Below the pieces are notes generated by a model, which saw nothing but the letters and a program-made list of their open reading frames with translations, was not told the origin of the DNA and searched no databases. Position numbers and translations under genes: made by a program. DNA of 64,000 nt, from positions 1 through 64,000 of the forward strand of contig JAHZAY010000001.1 in assembly GCA_019423685.1 (NCBI GenBank). Reading direction: 5' to 3'. Position 1 is the first letter of the stretch. Every line of letters starts with the position of its first letter. The DNA comes from Clostridiales bacterium. Lineage in GTDB: Bacteria; Bacillota; Clostridia; Oscillospirales; Ruminococcaceae. Shown piece after piece: positions 7,023-15,369 of this stretch.

Positions 7023-7367
7023 TTGATTGAACTGAACATCTGGCAGCTGCTTATCGGCTTTGTGGCGGCGATGGGAATACCCAGCGCCGCCATGGGGCTG
7101 ATCGTGCGGCGGCTGGAAAAGAAAATCAACAAGAAGGACAGCGAGCGGGAGGAGCAGGACAAGGCCCAGAAGGACCTGATCGTGCTGCTGGTGCAGAGCA
7201 CAAGCGCATCGATCGCGCTGGGGGAGGCGACGGCGCGGGCGGTGCAGCGCATCCCGGACGCGCACTGCAACGGGGATATGCATGCGGCGCTGGAGTATGC
7301 CACCAGCGTCAAGCACAAGCAGAAGGACTTTTTGACAAAACAGGGCGTTGACGCTCTGTTGGATTAA
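7023..7367 (+). CDS. Holin-associated small membrane protein
   Basis: A 114-residue protein starting at TTG 7023, just after AAGGGAGGTGAG; the longer frame from 6966 begins inside the terminator. One membrane segment spans about residues 6-27 (WQLLIGFVAAMGIPSAAMGLIV). A highly charged coiled coil (RRLEKKINKKDSEREEQDKAQ) follows, then a soluble C-terminal part. This layout resembles lysis-cassette membrane proteins that sit next to a holin. The endolysin gene follows within 16 bases. Confidence 0.6.
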   Translation: MIELNIWQLLIGFVAAMGIPSAAMGLIVRRLEKKINKKDSEREEQDKAQKDLIVLLVQSTSASIALGEATARAVQRIPDAHCNGDMHAALEYATSVKHKQKDFLTKQGVDALLD

Positions 7368-7383
7368 GAAAGGATGTGGAATA

Positions 7384-8232
7384 GTGACAAAGAATGGAAT
7401 TGATGTAGCCAGTTGGCAGCCGAATGTGGACTGGCCGCGGGTTAAGGCGGCGGGCATCGACTTTGCGATGATCCGGGTGGGCTGGTGCTACAACAGCGGC
7501 GCCTTGAAGATGGACAAGCTGTTCCAGAGCCACATGGAGGGCGCGCTGGCAGCGGGCTTAGATGTGGGAGTGTATCTGTACAGCTACGCCACCACCGCAC
7601 AGGCGGCCAGACGGGCGGCCAAGGAGGTCGTCGAGGCGGTCAAACCGTACAAGCTCAGCTACCCGATTGCCTTCGACATCGAGTATGAGAGCATCTACAC
7701 CGGCGGCAGCAAACAGGTCAACACCGACATCTGCAAGGCTTTCCTCGATGAGGTCGAGGCCGCCGGTTACTATGCGATGCTCTACTGCTCCAAAGATTTT
7801 CTGGACAGCTATCTTTACCCGGCTCAGCTGACCGCCTATGACAAGTGGATTGCACAGTACGCCAGCGCTTGCACCTCTCAGCACGCGCACGGCATCTGGC
7901 AGTACACCGGCAGCGGCAAGGTAGACGGTATCGCGGGCAACGTCGACAGGGACGTCGCCTATAAGGATTACTCGAGCATCATCGCCAAGATGAACGGCCA
8001 GACCCAGAAGGAGCAGCTGCCCTACACCGTGAAATGCGGGACCTTCCCGTCCACAGCGGCGGCGGAGGACCTCAAGGAGAAGATTGCGGACAAGGGGTAT
8101 TTCTGCTTCCTGTCCGGTTCGGCGGGCTCGAGTGTGGTGTGCGTGGGCAAGTTTGCGACCGCAGCCGAAGCCCAGAAAACCGCCGACGATCTCAAAAAGA
8201 AGGGCTTTGGCGGCACCGTCGGGAATTGGTAA
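7384..8232 (+). CDS. GH25 endolysin (lysozyme) with C-terminal SPOR-like domain
   Basis: A 282-residue enzyme starting at GTG 7384 behind AAAGGATG. Residues 3-190 form a glycoside hydrolase family 25 lysozyme: GIDVASWQ near the start (Asp7) and AFDIEYE (Asp98, Glu100) are the acid cluster, and IWQYTGSGKVDGI...VDRDVAY is the end of the barrel. It cleaves the MurNAc-GlcNAc bond in peptidoglycan. The last 70 residues (YTVKCGTFPS...KKKGFGGTV) look like a SPOR domain, which binds denuded glycan strands. There is no signal peptide, so release needs the holin encoded next door. The window end holds part of a second GH25 gene. Confidence 0.9.
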   Translation: MTKNGIDVASWQPNVDWPRVKAAGIDFAMIRVGWCYNSGALKMDKLFQSHMEGALAAGLDVGVYLYSYATTAQAARRAAKEVVEAVKPYKLSYPIAFDIEYESIYTGGSKQVNTDICKAFLDEVEAAGYYAMLYCSKDFLDSYLYPAQLTAYDKWIAQYASACTSQHAHGIWQYTGSGKVDGIAGNVDRDVAYKDYSSIIAKMNGQTQKEQLPYTVKCGTFPSTAAAEDLKEKIADKGYFCFLSGSAGSSVVCVGKFATAAEAQKTADDLKKKGFGGTVGNW

Positions 8233-8272
8233 AGGACAAAAGGTATGCGAACGGGAAAGGAGGTGAAAGGCT

Positions 8273-8623
8273 GTGGAAATCGACATGACACAGGTTGTGG
8301 TGGCCGTGATTGGCCTGCTGTCGGTGATTGTGACCAGCGTTGTGGTGCCGCTGATTAAATCCAAACTCACCAACTCCCAGTGGGAGAGCATCTGCAACTA
8401 TGCCTATGCAGGCGTGCAGGCGGCGGAGATCCTCTTCAACGCACAGGGCAAGGGCGACGAGAAGTTCGCCTGGGTAAAGGACTACATCGAGCAGCAGTGT
8501 GCTGCTCACGGTATCAAGATCGACACCGATACAGTCCAGATCGCCATCGAGAACGCCTGGAAGGCGCTGGGACTGGATCAGAAGCAGCTCCCAGAAAAAG
8601 AAACTGTCAGTGAAGCGGAATAG
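8273..8623 (+). CDS. Phage holin, LLH family
   Basis: A 116-residue protein starting at GTG 8273, seven bases after GGAGGTG. It has one membrane segment (residues 6-27, VVVAVIGLLSVIVTSVVVPLI) followed by a helical domain with AYAGVQAAEILF and a typical FAWVKDYIEQ stretch. This is the pattern of LLH-type holins, which open the membrane at the end of infection so that endolysin reaches the wall. The order endolysin then holin, separated by about 40 bases, forms a lysis cassette. Confidence 0.85.
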   Translation: MEIDMTQVVVAVIGLLSVIVTSVVVPLIKSKLTNSQWESICNYAYAGVQAAEILFNAQGKGDEKFAWVKDYIEQQCAAHGIKIDTDTVQIAIENAWKALGLDQKQLPEKETVSEAE

Positions 8624-8670
8624 GCCGCTTTGCAATAAATCAATTTTACATATTTAAGGAGGAAATTTTT

Positions 8671-9159
8671 ATGGCACTGAACGCATTTTGGGGACACAAA
8701 GAGGTTATCATCGTCAACGAGACCGGCTGCCAGCTGGCAAAGGAGATCGTAAAGGAGCTGCGCGAGGCAAACTTTAACACAGCGGCGGCGGCAAGCTCCT
8801 TCGACTATGCGGGCTTCGCGAATGCGAGACCGGCTTACATCCTGGTGGTCGAGGAGGACAGCGAGTGCTCTGTTATCCCGTACAAGGCCGAGGGCTTTGT
8901 GGGCGACCGTCTGGGCCACCACATCAAGCGCAGCTTTGATGAGGCAAACAACCGCTTTGTCTACAAGGATCACTTTGCGGCTGCCGGCTACGATATCCGC
9001 ACCAACGGCTCCAAGCAGATTGACTGGGAGCGCGCGAAGAGATACTCCTGGTACTATGACGACGACAACAAGACCCCGATCCTGAGACTGCAGGCCCCGA
9101 ACACCCACGAGGTGGCAAAGGCGGTAGTTGAGAGCATCAAGGACTATTTCCGCAAATAG
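8671..9159 (+). CDS. Hypothetical protein at the end of the prophage
   Basis: A 162-residue soluble protein behind AAGGAGGAAA. The N-terminal part (EVIIVNETGCQLAKEIVKELREAN) looks like an alpha/beta fold. The central region is rich in aromatic and acidic residues (YSWYYDDDNKTP), and the C terminus is a helix (EVAKAVVESIKDYF). I do not recognise the family. It is the last gene of the lysis cassette and is followed by a terminator. A lysis accessory, immunity or lysogeny-cargo function would fit that position, but nothing in the sequence decides between them. Confidence 0.6.
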   Translation: MALNAFWGHKEVIIVNETGCQLAKEIVKELREANFNTAAAASSFDYAGFANARPAYILVVEEDSECSVIPYKAEGFVGDRLGHHIKRSFDEANNRFVYKDHFAAAGYDIRTNGSKQIDWERAKRYSWYYDDDNKTPILRLQAPNTHEVAKAVVESIKDYFRK

Positions 9160-9173
9160 TCTGACATGAGAAC

Positions 9174-9211
9174 GCCCTCCTCGGAGTAATATCCGGGGAG
9201 GGCATTTTTTG
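9174..9211 (+). terminator. Rho-independent terminator ending the prophage
   Basis: Stem GCCCTCCTCGGA / TCCGGGGAGGGC with a GTAATA loop and a long T-run. On the other strand it may also stop the MFS gene. Confidence 0.85.
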
Positions 9212-9216
9212 TTTTT

Positions 9217-10461
9217 TTATTTTTCACAGAATCTACGAGAAAGAGCAAAAGAACCAATCCAGCTGATCAGGGTAACTACGGTCAATGCAAAAAGAAGAAG
9301 CCATGCTGCCTGATACGAGTGATTAATATCATAGATACCTGCAACCATCAGAGAACCAAGGGAAAGACCAATTTGTGTTGCGCTATTAGCAATTCCATAC
9401 GCCTCACCATACTTTTCTGTGCCAAAGATTGCAGAGGTAATGAGTGGAGGAGTAACAGTGCCAATGGCATTTCCAAGTCCAAAAACAATAGCCATCAGAT
9501 AAAGCATATTTGGATTTTGTCCCAATAACATAAATACGAATGCTAATGCAAACATAGTGCATCCAAATGTTGTGCTGACCAAGATACCGAATTTATCATT
9601 GACCCAACCGAGAAACAGTTTTCCAAAAATACCCACCATAGAATAGATAGAAATAATGGTAGCCTGAAGTGCTGCTCCGTGTAGTTCTTCCATTGCAGGA
9701 GGGAACTGTCCCAAAGCACCGGAATTGATCAATCCATTTGCCAGCATGCCAACCAGCATCAACCAGAAAAAGATATGAACTTTAGATTGGCTGATGGAAA
9801 TCGCTACGGATGGGATTGCTTTGTTGACTTTTTTTACAGAAAGATTTTGTTCATCTGCGCCATATGCTTTAATTCCCATATCTTCTGGGCGTTTTTTTAA
9901 AAGGAACAAAGAAGTAGGTAATGCGATTACTAAAATAATCAATGCCATAATTTGATATGTTCTTCTCCATCCGTAGTTGTTCAGAAGCATAGTAACAATA
10001 GGGCTAAAAACAGTTCCACCCACACCAATACCTGCCATTGCAAGGCTCATTGCAAGACCACGTTTTTTTACAAACCAATTGGTTACCATGATGCTGACTG
10101 GAATGATGGTGGAATTTAAATAGAAGATTCCTATAAAGAACGCAGAAATGTATAAATGTATTGCATTTTGAGCCAGAGAATAGGAAGCATAAGAGAGTAC
10201 AAATCCGATAATACTGATGCTCTGGATTTGTTTCATATTTCCGATTGCTAGTTTTTTGGATACAAAAGGCGAGATGAAGATTCCAAGTCCCTGGAGAATA
10301 GTGTTTGCCAAAGTGAAAGCACTACGGGAAATATTCATGTCGGTAGTAACCTGTATCAGAAACTTATTGCTTAAAGACATAATTGGTGGAACCATTGTGG
10401 TTGTAATCAAAACACATCCCAGCACAACCCACCAGCCATAAAATACCTTATGATTTTTCAC
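9217..10461 (-). CDS. MFS transporter (OFA-like)
   Basis: A 414-residue permease with about 12 membrane segments. I start it at GTG 10461, eight bases after AGGAG; the frame open to 10515 would overlap the upstream gene. KVFYGWWVVLGCVLI at the N terminus is typical of the oxalate/formate-antiporter-like branch of the major facilitator family. The sequence is much more AT-rich than the flanking core genes. It lies 17 bases downstream of an M20 amidohydrolase, which suggests uptake of the amidohydrolase substrate or export of its product. The exact substrate cannot be read from sequence. Confidence 0.85.
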   Translation of the reverse strand: MKNHKVFYGWWVVLGCVLITTTMVPPIMSLSNKFLIQVTTDMNISRSAFTLANTILQGLGIFISPFVSKKLAIGNMKQIQSISIIGFVLSYASYSLAQNAIHLYISAFFIGIFYLNSTIIPVSIMVTNWFVKKRGLAMSLAMAGIGVGGTVFSPIVTMLLNNYGWRRTYQIMALIILVIALPTSLFLLKKRPEDMGIKAYGADEQNLSVKKVNKAIPSVAISISQSKVHIFFWLMLVGMLANGLINSGALGQFPPAMEELHGAALQATIISIYSMVGIFGKLFLGWVNDKFGILVSTTFGCTMFALAFVFMLLGQNPNMLYLMAIVFGLGNAIGTVTPPLITSAIFGTEKYGEAYGIANSATQIGLSLGSLMVAGIYDINHSYQAAWLLLFALTVVTLISWIGSFALSRRFCEK

Positions 10462-10478
10462 TGTGACTACTCCTTTCC

Positions 10479-11651
10479 TTATTTTGCATGATTTTTCAGC
10501 CACTGGAATGCACACTGTGCATGCATTGCTGCTCCCAAAGGCATCGCATCTTCTGCAAACAACACTCCTGGATTATGATGCGGGTATGGATTTCCAGGAA
10601 CATGGGTTCCCAACATAAAATATACTGTTGGAACTTTTTCAGAAATAAAAGCAAAGTCATCAGATGGGGTTACACGATAGTTGTCCGATGTAAGGAGACC
10701 TTCTACCAAATCCTCCAGATAATGAACAAGTTCTTTTGCCAGATCTGGATCGTTATAGGTAGAAGGAACAGCGGACAAAACCTGATAGTCTATCTGTGAA
10801 CGGAACATAGTTGCTGCAGCCTGTGTGATTTCTTTCATACGCTTAACGAGATGGGTTCTCAGTTCTTTATTATAAGTTCTCAAAGTACCCTGAAGAACTG
10901 CAGTTTCCGGAATGATGTTATTGGTTGTTCCTGCACTGAATTGACCAAAGGTAAGGCTAGCAGTTTCTTTTGGAGGAACTTCTCTGGCAATTAATTCTTG
11001 ATACGCAGAATAAATGTGCATTCCGACATTGATTGGATCAATTCCAAGATGAGGCATAGCGCCATGACATCCACTACCGGTTACAGTGATTTTGAATCCG
11101 TCACAGGAAGAAGTCATAGGACCTACTGTATAAGCATAGGAAGGGTGATCCCAGTCAAGCATAGTATGAATTGCAGATGCCGCGTCTACTTTTGGATTTT
11201 CCAGAATACCAGCTTCAATCATTGGCTGAGAACCAGAGAAGGTTTCTTCTGCTGGCTGGAACATCAGCTTAACACAACCTTCCAGTTCGTCTTCTTTTTC
11301 TTTTAAAATCTGAGCAGATGCTAACAGCATAGCAGCGTGCATATCATGTCCACAATTATGGGCAGCATTAGTTTTACTTTTAAATGGAAGATCGTTGTTT
11401 TCACACATCGGAAGAGCATCCATATCAGCACGAAGCAAATAGGTTTTCCCCGGTTTTTTCCCTTGAATTAAAGCCATAACTCCTGACTGACAAATTTCCT
11501 TCGGTTCCAGTCCAATCTCTTTTAGACGTTTCATAACATACTGTGTAGTAACAGGTAAATCATTTCCGACTTCAGCGTTTTCATGCAGGTAATGACGGTC
11601 TTTCAGCATAGATTCTTTCAGTTCCTCGGCACGTTGTAAAAATTCATTCAT
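10479..11651 (-). CDS. M20 family amidohydrolase (N-acyl-amino acid/peptide type)
   Basis: A 390-residue metallo-amidohydrolase. LRADMDALPM (from residue 73), AHNCGHDMHAA with Cys100 and His102, and FQPAEE (Glu135-136) are the metal and catalytic motifs of the M20D group (hippurate, indole-acetyl-amino acid and N-acetyl-amino acid hydrolases). The dimerisation domain follows after residue 185. It removes an acyl group from an amino acid in the cytoplasm. ATG is preceded by AAAAGGAGA. It is cotranscribed with the MFS transporter and divergent from the regulator at 11972. Confidence 0.9.
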   Translation of the reverse strand: MNEFLQRAEELKESMLKDRHYLHENAEVGNDLPVTTQYVMKRLKEIGLEPKEICQSGVMALIQGKKPGKTYLLRADMDALPMCENNDLPFKSKTNAAHNCGHDMHAAMLLASAQILKEKEDELEGCVKLMFQPAEETFSGSQPMIEAGILENPKVDAASAIHTMLDWDHPSYAYTVGPMTSSCDGFKITVTGSGCHGAMPHLGIDPINVGMHIYSAYQELIAREVPPKETASLTFGQFSAGTTNNIIPETAVLQGTLRTYNKELRTHLVKRMKEITQAAATMFRSQIDYQVLSAVPSTYNDPDLAKELVHYLEDLVEGLLTSDNYRVTPSDDFAFISEKVPTVYFMLGTHVPGNPYPHHNPGVLFAEDAMPLGAAMHAQCAFQWLKNHAK

Positions 11652-11971
11652 AACAATTCTCCTTTTGAAAAGATAAAAAAATGAACAATTATTTAAGGAC
11701 TATATATAGACCTTCTGTCACTTTAAGTTTATCTTAAGAACACTAATATGTTAATATATTTGTTTGTAGATATATATTTTTTGTTAATTTTCGATGTTTT
11801 TTATAGGATTTTGTAGACTAAGTAGATTATTTATACATTTAAAGACATATGCCACAATGTCCTTAAATGTATAAATTAAATCTTATCATTCCTAATTGAG
11901 AACAGTAGATAATGATTTTTCTATTGAAATATGCTAAAATAAGCTTATAAAACATTTCAGGAGATGATTGT
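11652..11971. promoter_or_regulatory. Divergent promoter region of the AT-rich island
   Basis: 320 bases without a gene, very AT-rich, between the amidohydrolase (leftward) and the regulator (rightward). It must contain both promoters. TATA-like elements are seen around 11700 and 11935, but I cannot pick reliable -35/-10 pairs. The palindrome at 11833-11872 lies in the middle, and a single half-site (ATTTAAGGAC) recurs at 11691-11700 near the amidohydrolase start. Confidence 0.6.
11833..11872. promoter_or_regulatory. Palindromic operator candidate
   Basis: Arms ATACATTTAAAGACAT and ATGTCCTTAAATGTAT are complementary in 15 of 16 positions around an 8-base spacer (ATGCCACA). The arm core also occurs at 11691-11700. 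The placement between divergent genes suggests a binding site for the regulator encoded at 11972. Confidence 0.65.
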
Positions 11972-13300
11972 TTGATACCTAAATTCGCTGTTATTACTAC
12001 AGAATTTCTGAAAACATTCGTTGATAGAACATTTGAAAAGCTTCAAATGAAGGGACAGTATGAGATGTATATTTATCATCGGTTTCAGGATATCCCCGAT
12101 TTATATCGTAAAATACCGGATGATATTCATGGTGTTTTGACTAGCGGAATTTATCCAGCTCAAGTTATCTGGCTGAATTTTCCAGCTACCTCTAAAACAA
12201 TCGTTCCGTTCAATACTGATGACGCTGCGATATACCGATTATTTTTAAAATTATTATATGAAAATCGTTCGCTGGACTTTTCTCGTATTTATGCGGACGT
12301 TGTAGATAATTTCCGAATTGATCTTAAAACATATCTGTTAGGGGAGCTTTCCACATCACTTCCAGTAACAACAAACCAGTTTGTTAGTGGTATGAATCTG
12401 GATCAATTATATCAGATAGAAGAGTCCGCTCTGCAAAAACATCTTCGCCTGTGGGAATCAGGAAAAGTGGACCTTTGTGTCACAAGATTCAGCAGCATTA
12501 TTGAAGAACTAAAAAACAAAGGAGTAAGAGCATATTTTCCATTTCCGAGCCAAGAATATCTAGATAGTGTTTGTCAACAACTATTTCAGGAAATGGAGTT
12601 GAGACATCTACAAAAAAATCAGTCTGCTTCTATAATAATTTCGATTCTATCTGCACATCGTTTGGATGAGATCTCTTTTGAACAGCGGTGCAGTATATTG
12701 CGCAATGCAATTACTAAGTTATTGGGAGGCTCTCCTTTAGATTATCTTTTGCGGCAAAACCGTTTTGGAATCGAGATTCTGACGAATAGACAAACAATTT
12801 CAAATCTCACCTGTGGAGGGACAACTTGTCGAATGAAGCATTTTCTTGTTGATACGCTTGACTTTCCAATTTGTATCGGTTATGGTATTGGACAAGATCT
12901 GTATCATGCGCGTATCAATGCTCAAAAGGCAAATAGAGAATCGGAACTTCATGCTGATCATGATAGTTTTTTGGTAGATGATCAGGAACACTTGATTGGA
13001 CCTCTGGGAAGTCATGATCCCCTCATTATCTCTTCAATACCTAGTGAAGTTTCGTATGATGCCGCAAAAAAATCTTCTCTATCTTCTCTTACTGTACAAA
13101 AAATCCTTACTGCATTCCAACATGCACCCAAATCCCAGCTTACCTCACAGGAACTGGCTGATAGACTTTCTATTACACAAAGAAGTGCAAATCGATATCT
13201 TTCCAGTATGGAAAAAACACAGATACTGGAAATTGTTGGGGAACGCAGGATAACATCTAAGGGAAGACCAGAGAGAATCTATCAGATAAAACAAAAATAG
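11972..13300 (+). CDS. Transcriptional regulator with sensor-like N-terminus and C-terminal winged helix
   Basis: A 442-residue protein starting at TTG 11972 behind CAGGAGA. Residues 1-110 resemble a PrpR-N-type sensor fold (FAVITT...DIHGVLTSG...PFNTDD). Residues 275-330 contain FPICIGYGIGQDLYHARINAQKA, which resembles the degenerate GGDEF/cyclase-like domain found in some ligand-sensing regulators. The last 75 residues hold a winged helix-turn-helix (SQELADRLSITQRSANRYLSSM). Base composition is AT-rich like its divergent neighbours, so the three genes probably arrived together. Control of the amidohydrolase-transporter operon is inferred from position. Confidence 0.7.
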   Translation: MIPKFAVITTEFLKTFVDRTFEKLQMKGQYEMYIYHRFQDIPDLYRKIPDDIHGVLTSGIYPAQVIWLNFPATSKTIVPFNTDDAAIYRLFLKLLYENRSLDFSRIYADVVDNFRIDLKTYLLGELSTSLPVTTNQFVSGMNLDQLYQIEESALQKHLRLWESGKVDLCVTRFSSIIEELKNKGVRAYFPFPSQEYLDSVCQQLFQEMELRHLQKNQSASIIISILSAHRLDEISFEQRCSILRNAITKLLGGSPLDYLLRQNRFGIEILTNRQTISNLTCGGTTCRMKHFLVDTLDFPICIGYGIGQDLYHARINAQKANRESELHADHDSFLVDDQEHLIGPLGSHDPLIISSIPSEVSYDAAKKSSLSSLTVQKILTAFQHAPKSQLTSQELADRLSITQRSANRYLSSMEKTQILEIVGERRITSKGRPERIYQIKQK

Positions 13301-13332
13301 CTCAGATAAAACATATCTTTTTATCTGAGCTA
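13298..13332 (+). terminator. Hairpin after the regulator gene
   Basis: Perfect 14-bp inverted repeat TAGCTCAGATAAAA / TTTTATCTGAGCTA with a short loop, starting in the stop codon. The T-run is inside the stem and none follows it, so it may end transcription weakly or act from either side. Confidence 0.6.
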
Positions 13333-13421
13333 TGACAACGGTCATACCTACGGTAATATCCAAGAGGAGAACTTTCGGGAGGAGAGTTTTGAGGTATAGA
13401 AAATACATTGCATTAAAAAAG

Positions 13422-13450
13422 AGACCGCCTAGATAGGCGGTCTTGTTTTC
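13422..13450 (+). terminator. Rho-independent terminator without an upstream gene
   Basis: Stem AGACCGCCT / AGGCGGTCT with loop AGAT followed by TGTTTTC. Confidence 0.7.
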
Positions 13451-13550
13451 GATTACATTTAGCAATAAAAAGAAAGCGTTTCCACACAAAAATGTTCTTT
13501 TCTAAAAAAGCAGTTGGCTCCTGCAAGTGCCACTCCACCGGCACCATGGG

Positions 13551-13587
13551 TTCCAGAATCACTTTTTGGTGATTCTGGAATTTTTTT
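13551..13587 (+). terminator. Strong Rho-independent terminator without an upstream gene
   Basis: Perfect 12-bp stem TTCCAGAATCAC / GTGATTCTGGAA with a 6-base loop and seven T residues. It must belong to a deleted gene. Confidence 0.8.
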
Positions 13588-13843
13588 GCCACAAAACAGA
13601 AGGGGGCCTTTCTTCAGGCGGTAAGGAACATCATCGAGCTGGCAGCTCAGGCGTCGCTGGAGACGCGGGAAAAGCAGAAAAAAGGAAGAATGGGGAAGCC
13701 ACACAGAAATGTTTGAAAAAGAGAACATTTTCGTACGGCTTCTTTTCCTTTAGGAGAACTTATGCTATACTATACATAAAATGACATTTTAACGAAAAGT
13801 TTTTGAATAAAAACCAGAACCACGTCGGTATGGAGGAAAACAA

Positions 13844-15343
13844 GTGATTACAGGCGCAGTGAAAAATAAAGTAGATAAGATTTGGACCGATCTTTGGGCG
13901 GGTGGTATCACCAACCCTTTGACTGTCATTGAACAGCTGACCTATCTGATGTTTATTCGGTCGCTCGATGAAAAGGAACTGGAAACCGAAGAGCTGGAAA
14001 ACATGAGCGGCGAAAAGCTCAGCAAGATCTTCCCGCAGTCGCCGGCAGGTCAGGCGATGCGGTGGAGCCGCTTTAAAAATAATGATGCAAGGGAAATCTA
14101 TGAAGTTATCTCCCAGCGGGTATTCCCTGCCATCAAAAACATGAAAAATGGCCATCTGCCTGACTTTGACGAAAAGGGCGAGATGATCGAAGTGCAGGAA
14201 GAGTCCGGCGAGCAGCAGGAAAGCACCGCCTTTGCGCGCTATATGAGCGATGCGATGTTCTTAATCCCGACACCGCAGGTGCTGCAGAAGATCATCACCG
14301 GCCTGGACGATCTGTATGAGCACGACCTCACCGGCCTGGATGTGCAGGGCGATCTGTACGAGTATATGCTGGACAAATTAGCTCAGGCGGGGCGAAACGG
14401 ACAGTTCCGTACACCAAAACAGATTCGCGAAATGATGGTGGAGCTGATTGCGCCGACACCGGACGATGTGATCTGCGACCCGTCCTGCGGTACAGCGGGA
14501 TTTCTGGTGTCCGCGGCAGAGTACATCCGCAGCCATTATGAGAGCACCATGACCGCGGAGCAGTGGGAGCACTTTGCCACCGATGCCTTCAGCGGCTTTG
14601 ATATGGACCGCACCATGCTGCGCATCTCGGCGATGAACCTGATGCTGCACTCGATCACCAACCCTGATGTGCGCTATATGGACAGTGTGTCCAAGCAGAA
14701 TCAGATTCAGGAGAAATACACCATCTGCCTGGCAAACCCACCGTTTAAGGGCACCGTCGATGCCGAAAGCATCAACGATGACCTCAAGGCAGTCACCAAC
14801 ACCAAAAAGACAGAGCTTTTGTTTTTGGCGCTGTTTCTGCGCATCCTCAAAAAGGGCGGCCAGTGTGCCTGCATCGTGCCGGATGGTGTGCTGTTTGGTT
14901 CCTCCAAGGCGCATCAGTCCATCCGCAAAGAGCTGGTGGAGAACCACCACCTGCGTGCGGTGATTTCGATGCCGTCCGGTGTGTTCAAGCCCTATGCGGG
15001 AGTATCCACCACAGTGCTGGTGTTCACCAAGACCGGTATGGGCGGCACCGACAAGGTCTGGTTTTATGACATGAAGGCCGACGGCTACTCGCTGGACGAC
15101 AAGCGCACGCCGGTCGAGCAGAACGACATCCCCGACATTATTCGCAGATTTCGATCTATCGGGAAGACTCCCCTTGTCACCTGCGGTGACATCCCCCTCA
15201 AAGAGGGGGACAAAGCCTCCCTCTCTGAGGGAGGTGTCAGCCTGCGGCTGACGGAGGGAGCCGGAGGGAGTCGAAGGGAGCCGAAGGGAGCCGGAGGGAG
15301 TCGGAGGGAGTCGGAGGGAGCCGGAGGGAGCCGGAGGGAGTAA
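13844..15343 (+). CDS. hsdM: Type I restriction-modification DNA methyltransferase HsdM, C-terminus replaced
   Basis: A 499-residue protein. The N-terminal HsdM helical domain (residues 8-150) precedes an N6-adenine methyltransferase domain with the SAM motif DPSCGTAGF (about residue 211) and catalytic NPPF (about 298). Normal HsdM sequence continues to DIPDIIRRFRSI near residue 443. After that the frame runs into an unrelated hairpin and 10-bp repeat element (15176-15340), giving a tail of GAGGSRRE repeats. The usual C-terminal helical segment that contacts HsdS is therefore missing or replaced. The methyltransferase core is intact, but assembly with a specificity subunit is doubtful. Confidence 0.85.
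   Translation: MITGAVKNKVDKIWTDLWAGGITNPLTVIEQLTYLMFIRSLDEKELETEELENMSGEKLSKIFPQSPAGQAMRWSRFKNNDAREIYEVISQRVFPAIKNMKNGHLPDFDEKGEMIEVQEESGEQQESTAFARYMSDAMFLIPTPQVLQKIITGLDDLYEHDLTGLDVQGDLYEYMLDKLAQAGRNGQFRTPKQIREMMVELIAPTPDDVICDPSCGTAGFLVSAAEYIRSHYESTMTAEQWEHFATDAFSGFDMDRTMLRISAMNLMLHSITNPDVRYMDSVSKQNQIQEKYTICLANPPFKGTVDAESINDDLKAVTNTKKTELLFLALFLRILKKGGQCACIVPDGVLFGSSKAHQSIRKELVENHHLRAVISMPSGVFKPYAGVSTTVLVFTKTGMGGTDKVWFYDMKADGYSLDDKRTPVEQNDIPDIIRRFRSIGKTPLVTCGDIPLKEGDKASLSEGGVSLRLTEGAGGSRREPKGAGGSRRESEGAGGSRRE
15176..15340. repeat. Four-hairpin element plus 10-bp tandem repeat
   Basis: Four perfect short hairpins stand in a row: GTCACC-TGC-GGTGAC (15176-15190), CCCCCTC-AAA-GAGGGGG (15193-15209), CCTCCCTC-TCT-GAGGGAGG (15216-15234) and GTCAGCC-TGC-GGCTGAC (15236-15252). 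They lead into nine 10-base units of the form nCGRAGGGAG (15251-15340), where n is A, C or T. Because the unit is not a multiple of three, any copy-number change moves the reading frame at the hsdM end. It resembles a REP-type mobile or extragenic repeat rather than coding DNA. Confidence 0.85.
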
Positions 15344-15369
15344 ACAATGGAAAGGATGGGAAAAGTCAC

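Larger units (their letters stand above)
13333..13843. other. Gene-free stretch with two orphan terminators and gene remnants
   Basis: There is no complete gene here. Two good terminators (13422, 13551) have no gene before them. A short open stretch around 13590-13713 reads KQKGAFLQAVRNIIELAAQ and ends GKPHRNV before TGA, which looks like the tail of a lost gene. Another (DNGHTYGNIQEENFREES at about 13333-13384) also looks like a fragment. The stretch probably marks the scar between the AT-rich island and the restriction locus. A TATACT element near 13768 may be the -10 of hsdM. Confidence 0.5.

Noticed and set aside
13459..13784. Short frames on both strands considered as small genes
   Set aside because: They cross a strong terminator and have no ribosome-binding site.
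15251..15340. Regular repeats considered as a CRISPR array
   Set aside because: The unit is 10 bases with no spacers, so it is a simple tandem repeat.
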